From Bryopsis sp. KO-2023 (Eukaryota; Chlorophyta; Ulvophyceae; Bryopsidales; Bryopsidaceae): 64,000 bases of DNA. Numbering within the stretch: the first letter of the stretch is position 1; every line of letters starts with the position of its first letter. The notes below the pieces were generated by a model, which saw only the letters and a program-made list of their open reading frames with translations, ran no database searches and was not told the origin of the DNA. Of this stretch, positions 24,470 through 37,070 are shown piece by piece. The position numbers and the translations under genes are program-made. Location: the NCBI GenBank assembly GCA_030272585.1, contig BSYQ01000003.1:6138001-6202000 (forward strand), read 5' to 3'.

Positions 24470-27400
24470 CTACCCCCACAACCCATTTGTAGTTTCCAGG
24501 GGGGTCTGCCCAACCAGCATCGCACCCGAACTCATCCCCCGGCCAATAGGAGCCGACACAGGTCCGCTTGCATAAACATCCGGTGGCATCGAACTTCCAA
24601 ACTGGCCCAAGCTGCCCGTCATTGCCTGAGGTGCATCCGCGAAATTTGTCTGACTCGGGGACATCATGCTGTCTTGCATCCCTGCAGGCACCTCGCTCGT
24701 CATTCGAGCATGACCTGCTCGCATGGATGCCGTGCTGCCCGCGCTGAAATCTGTGGGGAACTCTGGCATGCTTGGAGTGTGGTGATGCCTCCTTGTCATG
24801 TACAGCCTGGAGCGATCGATAGGTGGCAGCGGGGAAAGGTGGTCTCCATACATCTCGGGCTGCTGTTGAGAGTACATCCCTAGCTTGCTTCCATCCTGCA
24901 TGAATTCACCACCTTGTCAATAATATTCTGGACTGTTTCACAAATCTCCTTCTCAAGATTGGATTATGCAGAAAGTGCCAGATTTCCGTCTGAAAGAGAA
25001 ATTTTATCAATACAGAGTTCAATGTGCATGTCAGGTTGGTCAAACCAAGTTTACGCGAGCTTACCCCGAAGGAGTTCCGGTACATCGGCTGAGATCCAGC
25101 TGCCCATGGATTTGACCTGTCATAATCTCCAGGCGATTTGCCGAACTCCGCTGAAGAGCGAGGAACGTCTCCTGGCGACTTGCTGAAATCTGCAGGGGAT
25201 CTTCCGAGGGTGGCGGCTGAGAGCGTCCTCGTGAGTCTGCCGATGGAGTCTGCTTCTCGGACGGTCTGGTGGATGAGGGGTGATAGCATGTCACCTCCTA
25301 CCTGCTGGCCCTCCTCTACCATTTGCTGCCTATCATCAGCCCACAGAGCTTCTTTGTCACCCTTTGCCATCCGCTTATACCTGATATCAAGCCCACAGCG
25401 CATGTCATATCTGGTACTAGATCAAATCAGCAAGCGTTCCACCCTTGATTCGAGAAATCACGACGACGGCGGTGTAGGTAAGGGGTTTGAGTGAGGTCAC
25501 ACCTAGATGCCAACTGGCTGTCATAGTGGATGTTGTTGGGATTCAAGCGGTTGGACAGGTTCAGAATGGGGGCTTCATCCATCTGGAACGCTCCGTCGTC
25601 CGGAGCTGGCATGCCATCCTCAAATCGAGCCCCTTGCCACTGTGAGTGTCCCATCCCAGGACTGGCCATGCCTGGCGCACCCATACCTGGTGGACCCATG
25701 CCTGGACTCGGCATACCTGAGCCGTTCATCGCAGGGCTTGGCATTCCACCATTCATTGCTGGACTGGGCATGCCTCCGTTCATACCAGGACTGGGCATTC
25801 CTGGACTGGGCATGCCAGGGCCATTCATTCCAGGGCTAGGCATGCCAGACATACCGACTCCAGGACTCGGCATACCAGACATGCTCATCCCAGGACTCGG
25901 CATGTTTGGACCCATTCCATGGAGCCCACGCCTATCTTGACCTGAAACCAGACCAGCCGAACGAACCATCAGACAGGGATCAGCATCCAAACAGTCAGCG
26001 TCAGCATCTTGCGTAAAGAGCACACACCAGGGGAATCTTCCAATCGAAATCCTCTCCTGTTATTCACCCTGAACCAGGCTGGAGGGCCAGAGCCTTCCCT
26101 CTGAAATCTGACCACCAGGGGCTTCGTCCCCGATATAGCAGAAACCACTTCGGCATCCAAGGCTTCCTTGGCACGGGCTGCATGTGTCGCCTGCTGGAAA
26201 TTCACAAATGCAAAAGTCTTGCCAGGGAAAATTCTCACGCTCTCCACAGGACCGTATCGACTGAACAAACTGAACAAGACAGTTTTGCTCGGACGAAGGG
26301 ATATGTTTCCCAGCCAAAGATGCCGTGAGGGCTTGCCCTCCGGAAGCTGCATTTCCTCATTGCTGGCTTGCTCTATCTCATAGATTGAGATTTCTTCTTC
26401 GACCTCCTCCCATGTGGGATTGTAGTCGGGGCGACCTTTTCGCATCCGGATCCGTTCCATCATTTGCATGTGCGACTTTGTGCATCCCATGGTGGGTGAA
26501 TCCCAGGATTGGAATGATGGTGCACTCCTTGATGGGCTCAAACTCGGTACTGCACACAATGTATCAACATCCATATATTAGTTTCCATTTGGAGAAAGTA
26601 ATGGGGTGAACAACCCCCCAGTGAAATCTTGCATTTTTATGAAATCCAGTGTTTTATTCTGGTGGAGCAAGAGGGCATAGACTGGGGGCCTGTGGAAAAA
26701 AAAAGGTGTACCTTGCTCTTCAGTTGGATGCACTCCAGGCATCAAATCCCCGACTCTTCCCAGGGCTTTCCGATTGGGTCTGAATTTTATCACAAGCTTC
26801 CTGTTGGCCGTCAGCGCCGGGATCTCCTTCATGTCGAGCTCTCTGGCTGCCCTCTGAGCATCCTCACAGTTAACAAAATTCACGAAAGCATACATTCGTC
26901 CGGGGAACGTGACCACATCCTCCACTGACCCATACTCTTCGAAAATCGACTTCAAGATGGATCGAGGCAATCTGGTGTTCAGATTGCCCAACCACAGGTG
27001 TTTGCTGGGTACCTTGGAGTCTTCAGTTTCCAAAAATGAATCAGGCAAGAGGCCCGGGGACATGCCTTCCCAAGGACCACCCACACCACCGGGGGAAGCC
27101 AAACGAGGGTCAGCCCCACGCATCAATGTTTTGGGCACCCACACCTGGACATGCACAGATTAGGTTGAATCTGCGGTGACATGTCATTAGAAATGCAATG
27201 GCTGTGTATACCAACATGCATACCTGTGGTGAACGGGATGGCGTTCCAAACTGTTGCATTGATGATTGCCTCAAGAACGATCCAGGTCCTCCAGGGCTCT
27301 CTCCTCCCATTGGTGACATCGGCCTGTCCCAGACGTCGTACCCTTCTCCTCCCCAGCTTGCCCCTGTGAATGCTGCCGACCTGTACCTCGGTGGATTCGA

Positions 27401-28848
27401 AAGCGTCGGCATCAGGTTACGAATAGGGCGATCCGGGGTGGTCAGATCACCAAGAGGGAATGATGTGGGTGGTGGGCCATTGGCTACCATCGGATCGCTC
27501 TTCTCAGTACCATTTTCGATGAGCCCAGTGATTTCACTGGACAGCCAATGCATCAGAATTTGGTGATCATCCTCTTCCCCCTCTTGTGGTGCACCTGTTT
27601 CTCCCCCGTTCTCCATCCCAGGCCCCTGTGCCTGACTCATACCATTCAGCATCCATCCAGGAGGCCCATCGGGCTGGGGCTGGGAACCAATCTTCGGATC
27701 ATGCGCCCCCTCAATCATGGAGGGGTTGGGTAAGTTATACCCTGGGTGAACTTGCATCCCGGAAGAGAGAGGTTCGCCACCATTCCCCAGCCGATCTGGA
27801 TACGAGGCCCACGGAGGTACATCCATCGCTTCCATCACAGGGCCAGCCATCATGGCTTCATGCTGCGCTGCAAGATCAAGAGGGGGACCATCTTGAACAG
27901 GGTTGAACTCCCAAGGTCTGGCACAGGGGTCCTGCATCCTGGGTGGATCTTGATCAGGGTGCCAAGACTCACGTACCCGATGGTCTGCGACTTCTCCTGA
28001 TTGATGGTCCACGTATACCGATTGCCAAGAATTCGCAGGGGGAGGAGGTTTGTGCATTACATCCATCCCTGCCATGCTCTCATCAGGCATGGGCCCATGC
28101 CAGCTCTGAGAAATCCCATTAAATTCAGTTTCGCTGTGTATGTGATTTTGCTGCATGTGCTGCATTGGGGGAGGGGATGTACCTGAAATCTGTGCAGGGG
28201 GCACGAGACCCAGGATAGTGTCGAGATCTCCGGATCGGTTCGGGGGCGACGGGGTTTGCATATTTTCGAGATCTGCATCCACGGCAGGGGAGGCCATGGA
28301 TGCCGCCATCGCTGCCAATGTCGACGACATTTGTGCATGAAGATCATGAGATTGATTACCCTGTGCAGACAAAAAAAAGCCAACGCTTTTTAAGATTCAT
28401 TTTGAATCTTGGTGTGAACTGGCCCCAACGGGGCTACTCAAAATTACTTTCCATCGCTTTTTTTGTAACTTTTTTTAGTACTTTTAAAAAGGTCATTTAA
28501 AAAGAAAATTAGATTCAGTAGTTTATTTAAAAGAAAAAGGTCAAAAGGATATACCTGCAGTGATGTCGCCATGGGTTGACTCTCGATGGTGCATCCGTTT
28601 GGCTGAGAAGATTGATCCATGCCGTGTTGAGGTGACTGTGGTGGGGTTGAGACATTGATCGCATGTGCACCAGGAGCAAGGTTGCTGCTGTGATTGTCGA
28701 GATGATGATGCACATGGTGTTGGGGACTGGACGATGATGGCATTTGGGGGGCAGCCTGGGTCCCAACGTCCGACGGAGTTTTCCTCGCCAAGTGTTGGAG
28801 CTGCGAAAGCATCTGCTGGTGGTTGTATCTGCCATGCTCTCCTTGTAC
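24470..28848 (-). CDS. Two-RRM (SPEN/FPA-like) RNA-binding protein part; possibly the 3' half of a larger gene
   Basis: Seven exons join in phase: 28848-28555, 28360-27224, 27144-26712, 26549-26028, 25941-25503, 25410-25065 and 24895-24470, about 1198 residues. Order: a Gln/Ser/Pro/Met-rich region; RRM1 (KHLWLGNLNTRLPRSIL ... RMYAFVNF) in the third exon; RRM2 (RHLWLGNISLRPSKTVL ... TFAFVNFQ) in the fourth; then a Met-Pro-Ser-Gly repeat (GMPSPGM units, about 25860-25670); then a moderately charged end. The paired LWLGN/RxYAFVNF RRMs resemble plant FPA and SPEN-type proteins, which act in RNA 3'-end processing; no SPOC domain is visible. The first exon opens at an acceptor (CTCAG|GTACAAGG) with no in-frame ATG between the preceding stop and that acceptor. 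Translation must start at the internal ATG 28812 or upstream. The upstream coiled-coil exon ends in the same phase 0. Confidence 0.85.
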
Positions 28849-29244
28849 CTGAGATGCGGCCTTATCCGAATGATGTCAATGCAGGTGATGATGCCTTGCC
28901 ACAGCTTCTGGGTTACAAACTATGAATTCTTGAAAAAATCGCAAAAACTTTAATTGGATTTAGTTTCTATGCTTCCATGTACCAGAACACAACTTGTAAT
29001 TTATGGCATATTGTAATTATTAATAATCCAATATAAATTGGCGCAGAGAGGTGGATATGGACATTGGAATGAAACAGTGCTTTTACTTCCGAGTCATTTA
29101 CACGAACGAACGGGCTGCACTTGGCCTTGTGTAAAATAATTTCAATTTCAATTTAATAAAATATAATTCTAATACAAACAATCGCACACGAAGGCATGGC
29201 ACAGATTGATGGAAGCGGATGACTAAGATGTAAATCCAGCACAC

Positions 29245-32200
29245 CTGTTTTTCTTGCTGCTGTCTGATTCTGTCATCCTCCAGACTGGCCTGTTGGGCCT
29301 CTTGTAACATCAGTTTTTCCTGTTCTTCGATCTGGCGCCTGCGCTCCTCCAGGGCCTTTTCGTACTGCTCATCTAATTGGCGCTTTATCTTTTCTGCTTC
29401 TTCTCTGCGTTTCTTATCTTCTTCGTCTCTCTCTTTGGTTGTATCTATTTCTTCAGTACTTATCATCTTCTTATCTGTCCCATCTGCTCAGCAAAAAAAA
29501 TAAAAACTTAGTTCACCTTAATAGATAAGAAAAAATGACAAAACAAAGGGGGAAAATAACATATCTTATTTTTAATTTTCCCCTAGTGAATCTGGAAAAT
29601 AATTTGAAAAAGTACGTCGTAGAAGAAAAATGAGAAACGGGAAAAAAAAAAGAGGAAGACAACTTGCATCCCTGTTACCTGTGCATTGTGCAGTTCGTTT
29701 CTTTTTTGGTTTCTTTCCGGGGCCGTTTGGATTTTTCTGTTGTTTGGAGTCCTCCATGGCTAGTTCTTTGAGGAGTGCGATCTGGGCGGCGTCCGCTGCG
29801 GCTTCTGTGGCTTTTTCGAGGACCGAAACACATTCAGGATTTTTGCTGGCTCTGGCGAGGTGGAGGGCATTCAAGCCACATTTTGTTCTTTTCAAGAAAT
29901 CGATGCCATCCCCTGCTGCGCTGATAAACATTTCTAGACACTCCGATAACCCGCTCTGTGCCAGCCTGCAAAACACCACACACACACACTTTTTATTAAA
30001 AAATCATAACAAAAACAAAATCACGTCCCTTGCCTGAGCTGAGTCGCTGATTTGTTTCACCAGCAATAGAAAAATGGTAGAAAAATTTACACTACATGAA
30101 ATAAAATCTCCAGCCTGGTTCTTTTTCCATTGCGATCGGTACTATTTGTTGTGGCGGCTTGTTCTGAATTTTTCCCTCATGCACCTGTGGAGAATCATCA
30201 GGCCATCGTGGTCCGTGGAGTTGATACTGTCACCTCCACAGCACTGCAAGCAAACTGCCGAGCCCTCCACGGCAAGGAGAACATCCCGACCCTGAAAACA
30301 GAATCAATACTACATTTGCTCAGGAAGAAAAGCCACTTTTGCCCTGAATAACTCGACAACTTGATTTGGTTTGCAGGACACAGAAATCTATCCCCATGCA
30401 CTTCACAGCAAAAAAAAAAAAGATAAATCACACACACTATTAATGTACATCACTAACTATTATCGAGAGTGAGAAAAAAATGCTGTCTTTTATATATTTT
30501 GTGTGGAAGGCACTCCATACCTTGCAAGGCTCATGCAGAAAACAACAATGGCAAGCATATCTGCAGCAGCTGACTTCTACCACCGGCTCCTCCAAATTCA
30601 AAGACTTGAAATCGAAGTTGAACTTTTCGCCGCCTTCCTCAATGAATCGTGCAATGTATGCTATGGCGGCATGAATGTCTAAAATGTGCTGACTAAGCAA
30701 TTTCGGGGCAACGTGTTTGTCCTGAGAATCCATTTCCACCGGCGGTTCCAGCAGTTTAAATATAACTCCCATACCAAAGCACTGGAACATAGAAAAAAAC
30801 AGAAAGAAAGGTTTTCAAAAATCAGGCAAGGCGGCACACAAGCGTCAGACATGCTCGATCGACATTTTTTCACAATCGATTTTTTTGGTTGTTTCATGCG
30901 ATTTAAAATTGCCGACCCTGACAAGATGGATTGTGAAATAATGTCTTGTGTTTTGGAATTTTTAGATCTGCAATGAGAAAAACTAAAAAGAATTTGACCT
31001 ATCTGCAGTGTTTTTTGCTACAAAAGCGGAGCTGGGCAATACAACCCACCTGTCCTGCTTTAACAAAAACATAACAAAAAAACTACTGATTATGTCTGCT
31101 TTTCCTCTTTCAACACCCTTTCCGAAATGCCACGAACCTCGACACAAAAGATATCCTTGCTGGTGGTCTCTCTCCATCGGAGTGCATTACGCATGGACTT
31201 CATGATCGATTCTATTGCCCTCGGAAGAGGGATATCCACCGCAAGGCACTTCGGATTGCTCAACAAGGAGTACAATGTGCGCAAAGCAACAGCCTAAGAA
31301 ACCACATTTCGCCTCAATTTCGTTTCCAATTTTTTTTTTCCAATTTGCTCACCGCCGAATAATAATGCCAGGAAAAAAAGCTCAGAAAATTCAGTGAATT
31401 CGTATCCGTGCCATGCAGGTTGATGAAACCCTGTTGATAATTTTCAATTTAAGGTCCGATAATGAAAACTTGTTTCTTTCAGAAGGAACTTCTTGAGAAG
31501 GGGTGCCAGTTAGAAAAACGATCTCTTTGTATCCACTGAAATTCACCCACCATTTTTTGACCAATTCACGGAAAAATACAGGTTTTTGTAGTCCACCCCA
31601 CCATTCTTCGACTATTTCAAGTAAAAAAAAACAGATTTCTGCAAGGAGGAAGTAGCAAACACACCTGCATGCGAGTGTCCTGGGCACTGAGGAAAACCTG
31701 ATGATAAACAATTGACACAGCGAAAGAAAGTGCCGACATCCCCTCCAAGTTTGAGCTCAGTCCACCCTTGCAACCCCCATCATCACCACCAACAACCGCA
31801 ATGAAATCGAGACAATGTTTTACAAGCGGGTCATCCTAGGAAAAAAACAAACCACCACAGAAGGTTTATGCATGAGCAAACATTGTATGTGTCTTGTTTT
31901 TTTCTTTAATGTTCTGTTTTTTATTTTCTCTTGTTGAAGCAGCACAGCCACGCAGTTGAACAAGCCATGGAATCTTCCGACCAAAAGTTTCACAAGCAAA
32001 ATATTAACATTAAAACAAAACACACATATCAACAGAAACAACACTCATCCACGTTCACCATTCAGCTTTTCGTCGAAAAAAAAACCACAAAATCCTCGTA
32101 CAGGCTTTTGCAGTTAATTGTGCATCAGCAATTAAAAACAAAACATCGTTACACACACCTTGAGCTGGCAGGATTGCATCATGTCTACGATCATGTGGAG

Positions 32201-34847
32201 GGCTTGGCCCTGCATGATCGGCCACACTTGCCATAAACCCGCCATCCAAGTGTCCTGTTGTTGATGATTGTAAGGGTGCAACGCATTGCTTGCAATCCTG
32301 GTCAGCGACCAGACAGCTGCCCTTGCCACCTCAATGAATCTACCAAAAAACAAAACAGAAAAAAAAAATCCTTCAGAAGAAAAAAAAACCCAAAAATGCA
32401 CCTCACAACACATGTGGATTTTATGATATGTTGTCGGAAAAACGAAACAGCCACCAGAAATTTGAAAAAAATAAAAATGCAAAGTATACAAATGAGGAAC
32501 GGCGATATTGATCAAAAGCTTCCAACCAGGCCTCTGATAGCATTGTTTAATCCGATTTTTCCTTTTTTGAAGATTTTTTTTCGCTTTTTCCTTGAATTCA
32601 TACTTCTCTTGCATCTGCAGCCTGGCCACATTCGTGACGGTGGCCACACACTCTATTATTTCTTGATCCGAGGCATCGGGCCTGCAAGCCAACTCGGCAA
32701 GCACCATGCACCCATGCTCCTGAACAGTCAGCTCATTCCCATCATCCTCTATACCTGCCAACCACATCACCCAATTCAGTAAAAAAAAAAATCAAAAACT
32801 GAAAAAAAAATAATCAAAAACATTGCCTCAACACAACCATACATCAAGAAACCCCCCTGCCGGTTTTTTGCCCCCCCAAAAAAGAACGCGCAAAAAAAAA
32901 CCCTGGAGCTTCCAAGGGGATGATTTTGTCGCCCACCCTGATAGAACTGCATGTGTGTGCATGAAAGGGTGTGTGAATTGCGAAAAGAAAACCTTCCACA
33001 CCGCACACTCACAAGTCCTGACAGCCCGCAGTCCCTGGTTTGCTGCGAGAATCGCAACGTTTCCTTTGTTCATCAGGCACAAGAAATGAAGTGCCTGAAG
33101 GCCATCGGCGATCGCCCTCCTTGCGACTTTGGAGGCCTGTGCTTCTGGAGTGTTTTTGGACGCGATTTCTTGCAGCCGGAGGATTGTCGAAATGAGGACT
33201 TCCACCGATTCCTTGCTGCCCAGCATGTCTTGAGTGGCTCTGTCAGTGCAACCACAATGAAATAAAAACATCAACATGGAAATACTGTAACTGCATTGCT
33301 TGCAGTTGTTTATTATCTTCCTTTCTCTTTCCCAGACTTCCCCCTCCCCCCCTTTTTATTCACCTCCCAAAAACTAGAACAAAAATTCTTTCTTGCAAGG
33401 AAAAAAATTAAAGCACATTGCTTGGAGGGACAAGTCTTCTGAAGAAATACAAAAGCATAACCAAAACACACAAGAAAAATATGTAAACATGCAGGGAGTC
33501 CAAAATGCGTCCAATCTTTGCCTTAACGAACAACACATTGCTTTCTGTTGATGGAGCCCAGAGATGACTAAAAACAAAACACACACATTAAAACTAAAAA
33601 CACACTGCCCTTTTGACTGACAAAGGGGATGCCCACATGCATGAGTGGCTTTTTTTCTGACTGACGAATGGGGAGTCCATGGACACCATGACGATCGAAT
33701 TTGAAATCCCGCAACAAAAATATCTCGTCAACGCGGTCGACATTTTTCGTCAGAAAGACACAAGTGAAAATAAATATTCAGAAGAAAAAACCCCACACAA
33801 ACAAAAACGGCCACGTTGAAAAAGCGTCGCTGGGGCAATACCTGTCATAATAGCTTCGGCAAGTCAGGCACCCACTGAAACTCAACACTGCTCGAACGGC
33901 CGCGGAAAGCAGAGTCAGATCCTGTGGCGCTTGGCGGAGAATCCCAATTACTGCGTCGGGTGCGCCCTCTTGACTCATACCCTGTCGAGCGGGCATAGGA
34001 AGATGAGACTCGCGCCAGCACGGGGTCGAGAACACAATCGAATACAGGCAGGGAATCGACCACCAACGACAAAACAACCCTCACCTCCCAATCTCCTTCC
34101 AGACAAGTTTTACAGTTTTGGCCGAGGACCTCGAGCAACTGACAGGCTCTGGACTTGACCTGTACAACCACCCCACATCGCTGTCAAGACGGAATGACGT
34201 CGCGGATCGCTGCCGAACAGACTGTAGTGATCGCATCGACAGCGCTCAAGAAAAAAGTTGAAAGTCCTATCGGAACGCTTGAGCAGTGCCCGTTTGAGAC
34301 GGGAAGAACGTCAACACTTCGGGAACGCGTCGCTGGGGTTGGGCGTCACAGCCCAACCGGTAGTCATGGACTCGCTGCAAATAATCGTCAATCCCACGAC
34401 GAGAATACCCCTCGTCCCACCCCACCAACCGTCAAAGGCCAGAATCCCGGTCGGAAAGGGTGCGTCACGGATACCCACCTCTGGACAAGGATTCGACCGC
34501 AAGACATCCGCAGCACTGCTCCACAACCTCTTCAATACTTCGGCGGACCATGACTTCCGCGATTGTTCCGACAGTTGCTGCCTGAGCAACTGCAACAGAG
34601 TGCACGTTCGCGGGTCGTCGCCAGCAGCGCTGGCCTCCTCTAACGACTGAAGCGTGACTTCCTTTCCGTCCGCAGGGGCTGGCTCCCCGGCCGACTCTCC
34701 GTTCCCAGATCCCCCCCAAACTTGTTTCGTTCCAGCGCTCCCATTGGGCACAGTCGCACAACTCTGGCCCCCTTTCGTCCCCCCTTGCGCCGTGGTGATG
34801 TCTTGATGTTTATGCTTTTCGGGACAGGTGGTGCTGGACTCGGTCAT
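29245..34847 (-). CDS. Armadillo/HEAT-like plus ankyrin-like repeat protein with coiled coil; possibly the 5' half of the RRM gene
   Basis: ATG 34847 opens a Gly/Ser/Thr-rich leader then LQSLEEASAAGDD; junctions before 34159 are not certain. From there eleven exons keep phase: 34159-34085, 33981-33842, 33239-33013, 32754-32604, 32339-32159, 31835-31665, 31293-31138, 30781-30521, 30291-30185, 29965-29679 and 29483-29245 (665 residues). Early exons look like armadillo/HEAT helices (DAVIGILRQAPQDLTLLSAA, GLQALHFLCLMNKGNVAILA, HGCMVLAELA). Exon 29965-29679 has an ankyrin-like unit (TKCGLNALHLARASKNPECV) followed by a Lys-rich stretch. The last listed exon is a long charged coiled coil ending RIRQQQEKQ at a CAG|GTGTGC donor. 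No stop codon or poly(A)-like end closes the gene before the RRM exons. Armadillo and ankyrin units are protein-interaction scaffolds; cell role unknown. Confidence 0.72.
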
Positions 34848-36366
34848 GCTCGCGCCCCGCTCCCAGACCTGACCGGAGGGTGGTGTAAATAAGGTTTCAA
34901 CAGCTTGAGAGAAGACCAAGGTGCGACGGGGTGGGAAAGAAACCGAGCTGACTGCCACTGGTGACGATTAGTCCAACGAAGTCTGACGCGGGGGAGGAGT
35001 TTTGGTGTGCCTTATCGCCCGGCGCGATTGAACCCGACTGATGGGCTTCCTTTCCCTGCAACACCTTCCTGCGCTGAAACGATCCGTCGATTTTTCGCCG
35101 CTCCCTGTGCGTCATGGGTCGGTCAGCGCGTTGGAATCCAGTTTATTATTCACATCGTCGCATGCAAGCCCCAGCCGGAAAAAAAGCGCCGCACCACCAC
35201 GAAAATCAATCACTGCATGCGGCGAATATCGTCATATTCTGACGATTTTCGCATCACAGCTTCTGATTCTGCTCAGTAACTGATTGATGAGACGACGTTT
35301 TGATGGTGTTACACTTGTTGAGTTGTGGGTGTGCGCGATTTTCTCTTCCCAGGTGAGGCCCCCCCTCTCCCGCTCGTTCGTTTGTTGATCTTACGGGAGG
35401 CCGAGGATGGCTGCTTTTCGTGGCGGTGGTTGCTCGGCAGATTACGCATCACGCACAACAGAATGCATGGAAATCCGGCGACCGCAAAGACCGTTTCGTG
35501 GTCGTAATATTTCCCAGGGATGCTTAATTGGGTTAGTAGTCCTGTGGCGACGGTGGAGATTCAGTCACTGTCTATGAGTCGTTCGCATTGAGGGGAGATT
35601 GCAGGCGGAAGTCCAAGTTCTTGCGCGCTCCAACCATTCGACTGGAGGGCGTGATTCCGTAAATCGACAGCCTAACGTTGACCGACCGATTAAAACCGAC
35701 ACTGGCCTGCCTGAAGGAGCACAACTTTGACCTAGACATCGACATGGGTCGGCCCAGCTTCTTTTCGCGATCGTTCGGTTTCAGGAGCTTGTGCTGACAG
35801 ACTGCATTCTCTCTTTCCCACTGAATCTGTGAGTGGGCGGTATGAGTTGAAACTGCGTAGTCGTGAGAGGATTATGCACCGTAGAGGCGGCCCCCCAATT
35901 TCCCTTCTCATCCACCCAATCCTATCCTCCTGCTGCCTGATTTTTTTCCTGTCTCGTTGTTTGTTTTGCTCTTTTTTTCTCTTGGGGGGCCGTACAACCT
36001 AAACTTTTATTTTTCGTTCGAAGGAAAAGATTGATTCAGGGAGAGTTGATCAAAATTGTTGCAATTGACAGGATGGATCTTGAAGGATGGACGAGCTGAA
36101 TCCTCATTTTATCTTTCTTCTCACACAATGTGGTTCAAGTTGGTTTGTTGGTTTGTTTTCATGACGAAGAAGGAATATCGATTGCTTCAACTTGGTGCAG
36201 AACTGCCTGCGCAACAGGTGTGCAGATCCACACACACACACAACAACAACAACATTGAATAACTGATTGGATTGACTGACTGGTCAGATATCACTTCTCA
36301 TTTTTCAACATGCACATGCACATACACATGTTCAGCAGCAAATGGAGAAGACACTATAAAACTTGG
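34848..36366. other. Intergenic region
   Basis: No supported gene. Short plus-strand ORFs around 35000-35500 have no recognisable content or splice partners. The part next to 34847 should hold the promoter of the armadillo/ankyrin gene. Confidence 0.4.
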
Positions 36367-36368
36367 TA

Positions 36369-36806
36369 CTGTAATACGCTAATCTTTTCGCGCTACCTTA
36401 TTTTCGCGCGCGGACCAAAGCACGAAAATAAGGTAGGCGAAAAAAAAGCAGGCGCGAAAATAAAGCAGGCAAAAATAAAGCAGGCGCGAAATTAGAGTAG
36501 GAAAATTGTGGTGGCAAGCGAGTGTGGTGAGCCGTTCGTTTGGTGGTCTTCAGGCGTGATTGTAGAGCAGTCTCAACCGCAAACGCGCTAGCACAGCCCA
36601 GTCGAGGGGCGAATTCAAAACACAGCCACAGATATGTTTCCACACTCTGACTTTGAGAGTGTTCTTTCTGACGCCATGCATTTCTTTCGCGCCTGCTTTA
36701 GTTTCGCGCTACCTTATTTTCGCGTGCGGACCAAAGCGCGAAAATAAGGCAGGCGAAAATAAAGACTAGCGATCCTAAAGCAATGTGAAAGATTTACGTA
36801 TTACAG
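36369..36806. mobile_element. Tc1/mariner-type MITE, 438 bp, TA target duplication
   Basis: Left end CTGTAATACGCTAATCTTT and right end (reverse complement) CTGTAATACGTAAATCTTT are near-perfect inverted repeats. Each is flanked by TA (36367-36368 and 36807-36808), the target duplication of Tc1/mariner-like elements. Inside each end is a further hairpin: CTACCTTATTTTCG paired with CGAAAATAAGGTAGG around 36393-36438, and a nearly identical unit at 36711-36755. A short array of GCGCGAAAATAAAGCAGG units lies at about 36440-36495. No coding capacity. Confidence 0.7.
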
Positions 36807-37070
36807 TATATCTTTTACAGACACAACAAGCAAAAACAATCCCTGGACCGAAAGCTTAAAAAAGACACAAAAAGATACACATTTTGACCCAGCTTTGCCA
36901 TTGTCAGGACTAAACACCTTGAAAAAATTGAGTTTTTCGAAACAAACGAAAACCATTCATGATGGTTTTTCCCCAATTCATTGCCCTTTTCAAACAAAAC
37001 ACTATATTACATCATTTTTTTCGTACATCCCGAACTCGTTGCATCACAACTGCATCTAAATCCATTATCG

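Noticed and set aside
25507-25940. Plus-strand ORFs with Gly-Leu-Pro repeats
   Set aside because: Antisense image of the GMPSPGM exon of the RRM gene.
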